A stretch of 64,000 bases of DNA, taken from NCBI GenBank assembly GCA_916613615.1, contig OU744727.1:16624093-16688092 (forward strand), given 5' to 3'. Origin of the DNA: Steromphala cineraria (Eukaryota; Mollusca; Gastropoda; Trochida; Trochidae). Every line of letters begins with the position of its first letter. Position 1 is the stretch's first letter. Positions 9,665 to 22,700 of the stretch are shown here, piece after piece. The notes beneath the pieces were generated by a model, which searched no databases, was not told the origin of the DNA, and saw only the letters and a list, made by a program, of their open reading frames with translations. The translations under genes were made by a program, and so were the position numbers.

Positions 9665-11287
9665 TAAGACCCATTTTTGTTTCATCCATCTGGCTACCAG
9701 AGGTAATTAGAGGTATGATATTACAAATTATCTATCTGTGTATATGTGTCAACTGACATTCAACATCAAACTGAAGGTGCCAACGTGGCTGAAAGCGCTA
9801 GTTAGCTAATATGAATGTTTTTATGTTCCCTATACTAAAACTTTATACTATTGCATCTGTATACACATGAGAGTAGTGATTTAGGTTTTTTCGTATGTAT
9901 ATTTACCTGAATACTTGAATATATATTGAATACTAGCCCCATAAATAGAGACGTTAGGCAGTGTGCACTTTGAAAACGACACAATTTCAACTGTATTTCG
10001 TTGCAATCTCTACACTTATGTTGTAACTGTACATTTTACAGATTAAGTGCACCTTAAAACATCTAAAAGGGAAACGTATTCAGTAGACCGTTTTGGGTAC
10101 ATGATGAAACTTTCAGATATGAATATAAAAATATGATGTACCCAATCTTCGTTGCACTCTTGTGTCTAGAGAGAATAAATACTCTACATCGCCCTTCTCT
10201 TCCAATGTCTCTACATTTCCCTGGTTACATAAATCATACATGGGTACATATCTTGCACATTTCAAAACCTTAAAGCGAAAAAAGTGATTGAGGTTGTTTT
10301 TTTGCTTTTGATATACATTTTCAATTACCCTTTTTTGAAAATTATAAACATGAAATATATATGATATTGGTTTATCCTTTATCGTTACACGTCTGAGTCT
10401 TAAGAAAACCTTAATACTCGACATATACCCTGGCCTCCTTTCATGTACCATTGGTACATAGTTTTGAAGATGCGTTTACAAAAGACCAAGAAATTCCCAA
10501 AATCCAACGCAACTACAGCGACGATGCGTTAAGTCATCAAATGTGTCGTTTTTCAATTTCCTTGACATTTGCTTTTGTATTTTGAATTTGTATTTAAATG
10601 ATCAAACCCCTAATTAAACCTTCGCAGATGTGTAGTTGTGGTGTTTTCTTTATTCCTCCGTTCTTCACTTCTCATCAATCCGCAATCCATATCACAAACC
10701 TCATTAAAATCAGAGAGACCCACGCTCCATTAGGTGTTTTTAAGATAAAATAAAATCATAATAAAAGATAATGTTAATCTTTTGGTATTCTTACACTGGT
10801 ACAATGTAGATTTCATTTATTAGCCTTTCTTTGAAACTAAACACAATAGCTCTTGTTTTGGATGATGGCAAAACATTCGGACCAAAGACAAACAATTTCA
10901 TATGAATAGTGAAAACTGTTAGTAATCGTTAACTCATCAGACATACATGTATCTGCACAAGAAGGATATTGACTTTACCCCAATAACGTGGGTCGAGGCC
11001 CTGATTGGCTGATATTTATTATGTTAAAACTTCACTGTTGTTGTTTGCATTATCAAGCATTGTCAGTTGTAGTGTCACATGATTAGATAAAAGTTCAATG
11101 AGATAGGAGCAACGCTCTTTCTTCGGGATACCGGCTTAAAATGAAATGCCAAGAAGACGTTCCTTAGCATTTTTTCTCAACCAATATGAGAAATATGTGC
11201 TTGTATTAATGGTCATGTGTAGATATTTTGTAGTGTAGTGTTTTTTTATCTGAATATTATGATGAACCACTGATGGTACAGTGCTCA
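9665..11287. other. Non-coding part of duplicated unit 1
   Basis: No gene or RNA is seen. A short minus-strand ORF around 10,113-10,451 has no recognisable features and biased composition, so I do not call it. An imperfect inverted pair around 10,097-10,143 (GGGTACATGATG versus ATGATGTACCC) makes a small hairpin. Confidence 0.4.
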
Positions 11288-13164
11288 ACCTTCACGGAGC
11301 TTTGGTGTGATCGAGACTCGAACCAAGAACCTGAAACGCCAAGAAAACATCCAAGAAAAATTCAATATCATCGAGTTAGACTTATCATGTCGTAAAACAT
11401 AACTTCATCAATTTTAAACATAGCTCATTTTGTATGTTGCTTGAAGCGACTTTACCAAATCCCCCAAACACCAAAGGTTATCGCTTCGTTGATCTTAATG
11501 CACCAATGCTTAGACGATCTGATAAATTCTTTGTTGTTTATAAATCAAGCGTTTTCCTATATTCACTCCTCCAGCTAAAATAGCCTTTGAAGAGATGAGG
11601 AAAACAGATGATATTAAGTCATTCGGTAGTACAGTTTACCGGCTCTCAGAATTGATTTTTATGCTAGTCAGGTGAAGCCGTTATCATTGATATCATAATC
11701 ACGTTTGGAGGACTCTTTCAAATTGGCTTAAGTGTAGAAACAATTTTCTGGAAGATATGTTATGTTCAACGATTTCCAAAAAAGAACACGATAAATAGCT
11801 CAATGCTAGGAAGCAATAAATTGGCGGACGTGGGAACAATTAAACGACAGACAGGTTTTCGACATTTCGCCAAGTTGGCTCTTTAAGAATGAAGTTTGAA
11901 TTATTAATCATCTGCGATGAATTAGACAGATTTACACATAGACGTTGCACATGACATACATTTACATGGGTTCAATCAGTTGTAAACGAAGAATTTCATA
12001 TATTGTCCTTAAAATACTTGTTCATTTTTTTTCAATTATAATAGGCATACAATTGTTATTTCATATATAATTTCTTTATCTAAGCGACAAAATAACATTC
12101 GATAACAGAATAAGGAAGGTATCAATAATGAAAGCCTTCGTTTATAAGATAAAATAAAACTTCACAGAAGAACATTCATATTTTGTTGTTATTTTATTTT
12201 AAGACATTAAACACACTCTCGACAAAGAAGTCAAATGAAAACCCACTTCTTTCCAATTTGATGTGTTCAAATATCTTTTTTCGGGAAGGAATGAATTAAG
12301 TTACAGTCTCCACAGAAGAAGCCATCTTACTAAGATGAGAAGCTGCCACATGTTACTCGATGCGTCTCTTATCTGAGGACTGTGGTCGGTCAAGATAATG
12401 AGTCGACGCCGGCTAATGAACGATTAATATTAACGATTAAAGACTGAGATTTCATTGTTTGAAATTAAGGAAGGTCAAAACCGACATGCAACAACCAAAA
12501 AACAGTATTTAAACAAGAGCAAGGTACGAAAATCAAGGAAAGATGAACACATGCATTTCAATAAGATTTCTGGAGAAGACATATCTCATCATGTTGTTTT
12601 TAGATTTGGATCGGCATACAACTATACAACTCTGCGGTGATTCCAATCGTATTTTACCACCTACGCTCCTAATGAAAGAGAGACGTCATTAAAAAACAGT
12701 TGATATATTTCATTTTTAAAAGTTGAATGAACTTAACTTTTGGTTGTAATGAATTATGTCACTGGCAATCAAACGTACACATTCGTAAATGCACCACGCA
12801 CCTAACGCTGTTATTTCCTCATTAAAAAGGTTAAAACAGCTTTAAAATTTCAATGATTTTTGCATGTTTAGTTTAACAGTATCTCAGCGTACGACATCGA
12901 TCCATTATAAAGACCCGCCTGTCAAGCCAACAGCTTGAAGCTTTGAATACTTGCCACAGTCTATTGTCAGTTGAAAATGTCAAATATTTGTTAATTTACA
13001 TCTTTATGAAATAGAGGAAGAAGCACGTTGAGAAATCAATTTGATTTGCTTATCTTATTATAAAACCGATACATCAAGATTGACCTTTTTCACAACGTTT
13101 TGATTTTTTTACACTTTACAAATGTTATACTGTATTCATTAAAGCGAGTTATGATACATATTTT

Positions 13165-13300
13165 AAAGTTATTATAAGGTTATATATTTGAATTATTACT
13201 GCTCCATTTAGTTTAAATACATTGTCTTTCAATTGGAACCATTAATTTTCATTTTCCTGACATCACCTTAAATTTCCCCTAAAACGTGCTACTGCCCCTT
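13165..13300 (+). mobile_element. Half-copy of the AAGGGGCAGTAGCACG MITE
   Basis: This matches the right half of the 358-bp MITEs at 31.4 and 35.8 kb and ends in ...CGTGCTACTGCCCCTT followed by TA. The left half is missing. It lies in unit 1 only, so it was inserted after the unit duplicated or was lost from unit 2. Confidence 0.8.
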
Positions 13301-14470
13301 TAAGACCTTTTGATATTAATGAATATACAATTTTATTCAGAATTAGCAGCAGAGATGGTTTTTACAAATATGTTTTTCGATTCGAAGAGAATTGTGACAG
13401 TGGTTATAATTAGTGTTAATATAAATTTCAAACTAACTTAAGCAGTCAGAATGATAGTTACGAGTTTATGCTGTTTGATAGGTGTAAAGGTGATGCTGAT
13501 AGAAAGCAGACAATAACAAGCAAATCAGTCACATGTTATTTTGGAACCAGTTTCTTTGAGAGGTTTTTAGAAGCTGGTTGATGAAGAAGAAGAAGAAGTT
13601 CTTATGGATAGCCAACTTCTTTATTGCATGACATGCGACGTTTCGGTGTAGATACTATATCAACCAGATTTCAGATTAAATTTGAGTAAAAAACTGTTAG
13701 GAAAGTAAGTTAACTGTTATCGATATGCTTGATAATTGCTTCATTACACATATAACCATCATTAGATTTTAGGGAAGATTTCATTGTCATGTTTTGGGGC
13801 GTTTTTGGATAAATACTTTGAAATTTTGGAATAATATAATCATGATTTAATAATCTAAAAATCTGTCTCTCCATGTGGACTAGCGAAATGATGTTACCAT
13901 TGACATGATCCTCATGGTTTAAATGCTAAACACTTTGAAACAATATAACTGATTATTGCTATATTATTAATATATCTTAATTGACACACATAATTGATTT
14001 AACCTTTTATGAAACTCGGGAAAACCACAAAAGAAAAAACTACCTGGAGTATAGAGTATTTGAAACGTAATATGAATATTATTCATGTAAACTGGCATAT
14101 GTTAAAACATATTTTGATTTTCTCTGCTAAATTATGATATGACATTTGGTGATGAGAATATAAAATGTATGAATTTTCCTTAGTTTACAATGATTGTATT
14201 GTTTTTGAACCTTTCAAGGCAAAAATGTATGTCGTGAAATCAGGAAGTGTCTCTTTGAGATAGAAGTCACTAATTTATAGAGTAAACAGAAACGGTAGAC
14301 TCTCCTTTCGAGTGTTTGGATTATCGAGTGGCTCTTGAACACGCCTCAAGAGACATATGCCCTAATGACTTGTCTTAGATCTCGCATGTTTGTCCTAAAT
14401 AAACTAGCCCAAGGTAACATGGATTATCATTGATTAAGTGGTGTACTGATTTGAAATAAATACTTATGCT

Positions 14471-14477
14471 TATAAAA
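14471..14477 (+). promoter_or_regulatory. TATA-like box conserved between duplicated units
   Basis: TATAAAA followed by CA(T)GGACTCT(G/C)ACAAC is shared with 27,245-27,251 in unit 2, inside a conserved island. Spacing of TATA to the following conserved CTC/ACAAC block would suit a core promoter, but no downstream ORF is seen. It may be a relic or drive a non-coding transcript. Confidence 0.25.
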
Positions 14478-15177
14478 CATGGACTCTGACAACCGAAGAA
14501 TGATTTATTGTGTTTAGTTTTGGACACTATTTAAAATGTTGTAAGGTGTGTTATTGATTCATCTGTTTTTGCTGTTAGATGATTTATGAAATTATGTATA
14601 TTATAAACATTAATACAGGTATGTTGATTACAGTTGAATTTGAGGTGGTTTAGTTTGGGTCATCCCCGATTAAACCAGGGTATGTATACATACAATGGAA
14701 AGCTGACTTGATAATGGAGGACTGGAATAGCAAGTTTATTCCAATTCATTCAGAAACAATTGTAAAAATTATGTTAAGAATTATTGTTCAATAAACTTGT
14801 TCTTGTTAACTTTGTGCATGTTAAACTAGATTGCCTTCAAACTGGTGTGTATACAATAAATATGCAATGTGCTCATAATGCATGATAGCACTACTTTCAC
14901 GATTCTGTACAAAGGAATACAGTTTTGGTCCTACAAAAAGCATACAAATATCATATCTATTAATATTTTGATTTTTATTGCTTGATATTTTTAAAATCTT
15001 AAAGTTAACCTTATTTAAAGATTCAACTTTTGTCATTAAAATACTTTAATTTCTATGCAAATTTAAATTAATGAAAAACTTCCAGATAGCATAATATTGT
15101 AACTACAGTAGCTTAAATGTTTTCGTGGTCTTTCTATCTTCTGAAGGATAATTTGCACGTTTCAAGGGGTCTATAAC

Positions 15178-15493
15178 ATTGTGTCAGGAAAGTGAAAATA
15201 AATGGTTCTATTTAAAAGACAATGCATTTTGAAAGTAATTAGAGCAGTAAAAAACAAATATATTATGTAAAGTTCAACCATACGATTCCGTTTTCTTACA
15301 CAAAAGTGTTCACACAAAAATGGCCACCAATGGACTTTATGTGAATCTGTATAATTTGTTCTATTACTATGGATGATTGGTTTGTGGACTGAAATTTTTG
15401 ACACTATCAAAACAATAGATATAGCATCAACGTACAATTATCAGTGAAATTTTAAAATATAAAATTTTCAAAAAAAACGTGATACTGCCCATT
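15178..15493 (-). mobile_element. MITE of the AAGGGGCAGTAGCACG family, reverse orientation
   Basis: This is a diverged, left-truncated copy of the 358-bp MITE in reverse orientation relative to those at 31.4 and 35.8 kb. It begins near TGTCAGGAAAGTGAAAAT and ends ...ACGTGATACTGCCCATT then TA. It contains the family's internal GTGTTCAC...AAAATGGCC segment. It accounts for the ORF-like reading at 15,171-15,437. Confidence 0.75.
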
Positions 15494-15550
15494 TAAGTAC
15501 ATCGCTCCGCTATAGGTCAGTGTGGCCATATTCCTTCCTTACATTTGCAT

Positions 15551-15694
15551 GTAAGCCCAGGTGTAAATACTGCATTTCACCAATCAAGGTGTCTTTCCCA
15601 GATTCCCCAGCATGTGTCAGAGAGGAAGTAAGTGATGAGGAACTGACAGGCGTGCATGGCATATGAATCTCTATCCATGTATTATTTATCAATG
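15551..15694. other. Ultra-conserved island, copy 1
   Basis: These 144 bp match 27,987-28,129 at about 92% by eye, including the first 51 bases (15,551-15,601) without a difference. Flanking DNA is far more diverged. A minus-strand frame is open in both copies, but about nine of ten differences would change an amino acid, which argues against constraint on that protein. Conserved non-coding element, small RNA or local gene conversion are the options. Confidence 0.6.
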
Positions 15695-16760
15695 AAATCC
15701 TGTATTAAGGTATAGTAGATGTCAGTGATGTATATTGAGTCGTATTGTTTGTTTGCTTTACACAGTTGCACCAACCACGCTTAAACATGTAGTTAAACAG
15801 TTACAGCAAGTGCATTTAGTACGTTTTCAGTTTTAGTGTTTAATGCACGCATGAACGTGTATCTTGTTAAGGTTCCAACGATTTTTTTCAGTTAAGCGAC
15901 AATCGGTCGTTTTACATCAGGTCATAAAACAATGATAACAAAACACAGCATAATGACAAATAACGAAGAAAGAAGTGCGTGTACCTTTAAATGGTTGATT
16001 TAAAACTTAATACAGTTATAATATTTTATGTAGTTCATATATGTTTATGTTATTGGATTTATGTGTCTTCAATTGTCACTTACTTTAATCAAGATAAAGA
16101 AATTGAACAGAGTATTCTCTAAACAACAAGAACATAAGTTAAGATTATATTGCAATCAGTGTAGTGCCCCAAAGAATGTCCCAGTGATGGTATCAGCTCG
16201 ATGTATACACATATTCATATTGGCAACATTATCGTCATCAATCATTTCACACAAAAAATCTAATTAGCCATGAGATAACGAGCATTTCATTACAAATACA
16301 GAAAAGTGAATACTCTTCTCATGGGTTAACGACTCATTGTGATATTGATCAGAATATTTAGTGCTTCGTGATAAAAAATTCTTCTGATGCTAGCTGAAGT
16401 ATACCCCCAAGTGATATCTGGTGTAATGCATGTGAGTATAAATACTAGGTCAAGGCAGTTTGATTAGAAATGGAAGTTTGTCTTTGAAACATGTTGTTAA
16501 TGTTGTCACTTTTAGAGGAACAAAAATCTATTTGTCAGTACCCCTTGCAAAGTGAATCAAGGCAGATAGGAGTTTTGGAGCGTTTGGAGTTTTATAACAT
16601 GTTAACTAATAGAAATGTTCTGGATTTATTGTACTAAACATGATATCTTATGTGTTCCATATTGGACACTTATTTTACAAATACTCTGACAGTGTTATAA
16701 CCTCTTATCAATAACATAGGATGACATTCTTCTCTACCGTAATTACATGGTCCTTACAGT

Positions 16761-19407
16761 TTTTTAGCTAAATATTTCCTGTTTTTGCTTAATATCACAA
16801 CCAATTAGCAGAACATCCAAGATGTTATGACATAGGTAAATATTTTTCTACAAGCACGATTAAAGTAAATTATGTATATGTTTAAAAGTTCTATATTTCA
16901 TAATCTTATTTAAAACAGTTAATTATGTTTTTAAAGATAAAGAGACTAAACTTCAAATATCCGAGATGTTAGATATCTTGCCGTTTGAAAACAATCCCTC
17001 TGACCGCCATTTCAATTGATATATATTAATTTTGAAAAAAAAAGATCTAGCTTTGATGTAAGTGATTCAAACATCGAGTGATCACAGATATTAACGAGGT
17101 CGAGGTCATTTTAAAAAAAATATACACCATATGGTTATTGTTGAAACTGCTTTTCATTTTAAATGAAAATATCAATATTAGCCAAATATGAAGTTGTAAT
17201 TATGTTTAAAAAGTTGTGCAAATCGTGTCCAGCGTGAGTAACCTCTTTTCATGAACGATGGTTCAATTTCTTTTTCACACTCGGAAAAATTAAACGTGCA
17301 GAAGGAGCTGGCGAAATTGTCGGTTAGAAATTCTAAGCTGGTTACCAAATTTTTTGATTCGTTTCTCCGTCTATAATCAAACAAATGCCAAATTGAACTG
17401 AAATACATGTATGATAATGTTGATACATTTTTAACGAATATCACAGCAATGTCGTTTACTCTATAGTAAAGGAACACCTGTGTCTGCACGGACATTATAT
17501 TTCATGTCTATTTCATTTTGTGGTGCAGGTTTCTATGTGGTCAGCAACTTCACGTGTAGCACACAACCGAAATCAATGGTTTCAATGAGGTATGGATAAT
17601 GGAGTCTCTCTGGTGTCACACAGATATATTTGCCGGCTTGTGGAGGTCTTTTCGGAAGGATATTTAGGTGAGATGGATCGTAAAGTATACTCTATTTGTT
17701 GTTTATAAAATGTATCTGTGGTATTTTTCAAATAATAAACCTCTTGATAACCAACCTCTCGGTTGCTCTGTAATGACCTGATAACGGAACCGCGTGGTGT
17801 ATACATATTTTGTATGGTATTTTTTTTATAATTCATAGAGTTTATATTTCGATGGTTAGTCGCCTTCTTAGCTAGGTTTAAGTCAGTGAACATTTTTCGT
17901 ATTTCATATATTTTCAGAGTTCTGGTCAGACATATCTGACAAAACTAGTTGTTTATCGAACTCTACAACGCTTGTCTAGGTCGCTCAGGTTGACTATTTC
18001 GTATAACCAGGCGTGCGATGGTTATATTGTATAACCTTACCTCTTCACATCCAAGGTGGGTTTGGTCGATGTGTTCTTGGTTCGATACCACAAAGAAGTT
18101 CGGCTTCGCCCCACTTCTTTGTGGTATCGCACCTCGAAAGAACTTACAACTACTGTGTTTTAGGGTACGTCAAGGTACCCAACACCTTTAAATGTTGACT
18201 CTGTATCAAAGACATATTTACGAAAAATACATTATATCAAAACAATTTTAAAACGTACTTTATATACAGTTATAATTTATTTTCATATAAAATGCAACAC
18301 ATGGTGATATCATGTTGTGCTTAATGCTTATCCATGATGAATGCAGACCTCTAGGTCTTCTAGTATTTTCATCATAACACTCACACACAAATTCACGTCG
18401 TTCTCGATTAGCTGAAAAGATTTACAAGACACAGAATCCAAGTGAACAATGTTCCCAATCCTTTGACAAGCTGAAATCTCTTCCATGCATATGGTCTATG
18501 CTGAATTATCCATAATAAGGTCGACTTTAATGTTGTTTGGAAAGTCAATCAAATGTCCATATGTAGTCCCTGAAACAAAAGTGTAACGTTTTTTAAATTA
18601 ACACCAACATTAATCGAATAATGTGATTAATTGTTAGAAAGAAACATGCTAAATAATCAAGGTTTCAGAGTAAAAAGATTATAAGCACATTGTTACATTA
18701 TTTATCAATATTATGTACACATTGCCATACATATTACTAAATTATATTGAAAATAGTTACATTAACAATCATTTTTCAACAGCAAAATGCATAAATATCA
18801 ACTTGGTTGTTGACAGCTTGTTTTACACCGTGTAAACCCTCTGTAACATACTTCAGCATTTTCGTAGATCCACGCATAAATAATATTTAACAGCATATAC
18901 GTGATTATACTTAAAAGTTCAACTCACCTATACTTTCTCCTGAAAAGACCTTGAAACGCGGCCATAAATTTGTCAAAACATGAGACCACTTCATTTTCGC
19001 CAACCTTCAAACCATGTGCTTTCGATTGTGTACAGCTCGTGAGATATTATATTTACTTAAAATCCATGCATCACAAGTTGAAATTGACAACGTCCGTGCA
19101 GCAACACCTTTTGCTTTATAAAGAGGGAAATAATTGATGGACTGAATAGTGTATTAAACATATTATTATTTGCCATAAATCACAATTTCGGTGACGTTTT
19201 TGACAAATTGTATATAAATGTTTTTAATTTCAGTTCAATGTAGAATTTTTGTGTTTTTAACAAGTCGAAACACCTAAAAACAGATTGCTTCTTGCTCAGA
19301 TTTGTCTGATTGACACTATCGCCATGACATGCTCAATCTGCACGTGAATTTATGGTTGATGTTCTACTTTTGTTAAAATGCAAATTGGTAAAGCCATGTG
19401 GTGTATG
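16761..19407. other. Non-coding part of unit 2 with hairpins
   Basis: There is no supported gene. Two minus ORFs of about 100 aa (17,178-17,495 and 17,582-17,893) have no domain, no homologue in unit 1 and AT-driven composition, so I leave them uncalled. Part of 17.9-19.5 kb has no counterpart in unit 1 and may be inserted DNA. Confidence 0.35.
18083..18129. repeat. Perfect 17-bp inverted repeat (hairpin)
   Basis: CGATACCACAAAGAAGT (18,083-18,099) is repeated inverted at 18,113-18,129 with a 13-base loop. Weaker pairing (GTTCTT/AAAGAAC) extends the stem outward. No coding potential. It could be a foldback repeat or a precursor-like hairpin. Confidence 0.8.
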
Positions 19408-19505
19408 TGAGATAATGGCCACATCCTCGTGGCTATCGGATATAACCTTCTCGCTTTCGCTTGAAGGTTATATTCCGATAACCACTCGGCTGTAGGTTAT
19501 CTCAA
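19408..19505. repeat. Foldback repeat with about 42-bp imperfect arms
   Basis: The left arm (GAGATAA...TATCGGATATAACCTTC, ending 19,450) pairs with the right arm from 19,463 (GAAGGTTATATTCCGATA...) across a 12-base loop. Mismatches are scattered. It is unique to unit 2. Confidence 0.75.
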
Positions 19506-19774
19506 CCATAACCATCATATACTGAAACAATATTGTGTTGTTAGTCATGTCCATATTTTTGTTGTGTGATGGTGCGTGATCGGAATATGCTCAGCAGAAG
19601 GTGTGAACAGCGGTCATCTTAAGGACCTTTGGCGTGATTCAACATTAAACACCATGAACACATCTCTGTTTACTTGAAGCCGTTATCAGTGAATTATCAT
19701 TATAATAATAATAATAATGCATTTATAATGCGCCTGATTTCCAACTTCCAGCTGTTCAACGGCGCTACAAAAAT

Positions 19775-22700
19775 CTAGTGAAGATAGACTTCGGAGAAAA
19801 GGAAAGTTTTTAGAAGTGTTCGAAAAGATGAAACGTTCTCGATGCATCGGATATGAAGCGGAATTGAGTTCCAGAGAACGGGGGCTGTCGTTGAGAAAGC
19901 ACTACTGCCAAGTTTGGTTTTGGTCACAGGAACACACAGGAGACGACTTCTCTCTGACCTGAGAGACCTTGAGGGTTGGTACTCGCTGACGAGTTCTCTC
20001 ATGTAGATTGGAAAGTCATCTTCATACAAGGATCTGTGTGTGAGCACGAGAATCTTAGCTTGTATAGGGGATTCTTAATATTGCCTCATGAATATTTATG
20101 AGGCACGGAAAAGGGAGCGCGCGTAATCGAAAACGAGGCTAAGGCCGCTTCTACACCCGAAAGTAACATTCAATAGCATTGACATGTCGGTAGCTTTCCC
20201 TAAAAGCGCTCCGTTTTGGAAAATAATGAGCTATTTACAATGCAAAAAGTTCAGAAACGATGCAGTAATTAAATATCTTCAGGTAACACAGCCGATAATA
20301 ATATTTTACTCGCTGGGCGAGTTTTCTTGATTGATTCACAGGGCTGTTTACACATTGTGTGCACCGTCAATTTGATTCCGATATGTTGCTAATTAATTTT
20401 ATACGCTTTACAAACTAACTAAACTTTACACATATCCCTTATTTCAAGAATATTTCAATTATAATCTATATACATATTTCATTTGGGTAAGAAAAACAAT
20501 AATAAGGTCTCCTCTAGTCTTCGATGTCTTCCGAGTTACTTTCAGGTCATCGAGTGCAGGCCTTATGTAAACAAACTGCATCTACTTAATTAATTCTTAT
20601 ACAATAAATTTATGAGTCATATCAGACTAAAATAATACGTTTGAAAATTTTCATAATTAATATCTTAACGTTTTCTATGTTTCTGATAACGCTCACATCA
20701 AGAATATTCTTATCTTAAAAATATTATTATTGCAGATTAATAATATTTTACATAAATAATAAGTGATACTGAGTCTACTCCTGCATATCTACAGTACATA
20801 GAATCATTTTTAGAAAATTAATGTACATATAGAACTTATTCTTCTCAGTTCTTCTATTGAGAAAAGTTGAATTTTAAATAATCTCAGTGAGATATTTTTG
20901 TAGTTGCAAATTTAAGTTTGTAAAAATTTATATAAAAAATTGTTTAATAAATGTTATGTTTATCATATGAGAGCAACAGTATAATGAGGGAGATCCTTAC
21001 AAATTATTAGGAATATTATATTGAAAAAAAACCCACACAATTGCAGCAGCCTTTAAATAAGAAAATAATATTGATAATAATTCTGATGGCATAAAGCTTG
21101 TTTTCAGCATTAGAACTGACAAATAAATTTTTGTGGCCTAGGAACATATTTCAATCAATGCTACAAACAAATCTAAATGGTAAATTTAGAATACTGATAA
21201 TTAAAAAATGTTAAATTTGGCCTGTGTTTTTAAACTATTTGTTTAGTTTTGTTGATACTTATATTGTTAAATTATTTTCTTTTCCTTGACACAGAACTAG
21301 CCATATGTTCAGAGTATATTAATCATATATATATTTGTTTATAGAGCTTATTCAAATCTCTGTTCTGGGGTTGTAGAAATATTCAAGAAAATCACTAGAA
21401 TTGATCTAAGACCACTGTGAAATCATGTTACATGAATTATAAAAATTGTAGTATATATATTAGAAGCAACTGCATGTACTTTATTAGATAAATGAGGGAT
21501 ATCTTTACATTTGGAAAATGGATATTAAAAAATAAATTTTACAAAAGGAACAATTATTTAGGTTTAACAAAGTGCAATCAATTATTTTTGTGACATAAAT
21601 CTTCACCAAAAGAGATTATAGAAACTGTCAATTTATTTTGAAGGTCTGAATACTTACTTCAAATTGTATTATTTATACCTAGCTAAAGGGCTGTTTTTTA
21701 TAATGCTGAAATTCATGAATAACATTTTTATGTTCAAGCAATTTTGTTAGTATTTCATATTGTTTCAATTATTTATCTTCAGTGCCTAGAATAAATCACA
21801 CAATTCAAGTAAAGCATTAACCAAACAAAGATCTACATTGCCATAAGTCCTACCAGAACTCCCTTTAAACTAATCAAATATTCATTGAAATATTATTGAA
21901 TATCATATCAATTCTAACAAGAGAATATGTTTACAGTTAAATAATAAGATATAACAATTTCCTTCATTTTAATCAAATTGCAATTTTCAAATGCTCCATA
22001 TCAAAGCAAAATAACATTCTTAATTTTTAATAAGATTATTAATATATATATGCATTTCCCTCCCAGACCAAGTTTGTCTACTGTTTATTTGTAACTTGTA
22101 TGGCCTTACATATATTGGTAAAACTTGATAAGAGTATTGAAGCATCTATATGTAATTCAATGTGCCAACAATTCAAATTATTTGCCCACAATAATAATAT
22201 TTATTGTCTCAAGACCATGTATGTGTGCTGATAACTATTAACATATCAATTTATTATCATCACAATATCAATAATTCTCCATTTCATATTTGAATCATGA
22301 TGAATAGTTTTTGTTTTAAAATATTCTGTTTAACAAGCTTCTTACTTTTCAATATAATTATGATGTGTCTTTTTGACGGTTTTGCAGCACAGCCAACCTT
22401 GTAAATCACAATAAACATTTGTAAACATCCCCAAGGCTCTCATAAGTTGGGCAGTTACGGCAGTTTGTTCAAAATGTTGGCAGTGGAGATCGAGATAATA
22501 AACAAAAATTACATTTTGTCGAATGATTATCATAAATTTGCAATGAGGTATATAGCAATCAAAAAAACTATGATCTTGTTTGCAAAATTTGCAAAACTCG
22601 TCGGTCTTTTGAATTTGCCACGAATTTAACTATCCAAAACGAAGGTTCGTTATGGATTTACATAGAATGATTACCTCCATTGGGGCGATTTTATTGTCAT

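Larger units (their letters stand above)
9375..15900 (+). repeat. Segmental duplication, unit 1
   Basis: This is the first of two diverged direct copies; the partner is about 16,525-28,330. Matching islands, by eye, unit 1 versus unit 2: 9,375-9,660 with 16,525-16,760; 11,288-11,380 with about 19,615-19,700; 11,450-11,760 with 24,155-24,435; 11,780-12,005 with 24,463-24,665; 12,760-13,060 with 25,580-25,885; 14,240-14,500 with 27,050-27,290; 14,850-14,910 with 27,845-27,900; 15,551-15,694 with 27,987-28,129; 15,745-15,870 with 28,150-28,320. Order and orientation are conserved. Stretches between islands barely align. Two MITEs (13.17 and 15.18 kb) are private to this copy. Confidence 0.85.

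Noticed and set aside
14780..14815. Tail of a LINE-B relative (AATAAACTTGTTCTTGTT)
   Set aside because: It resembles the LINE-B 3' tail, but the match is limited to about 20 bases and no upstream LINE sequence is present.
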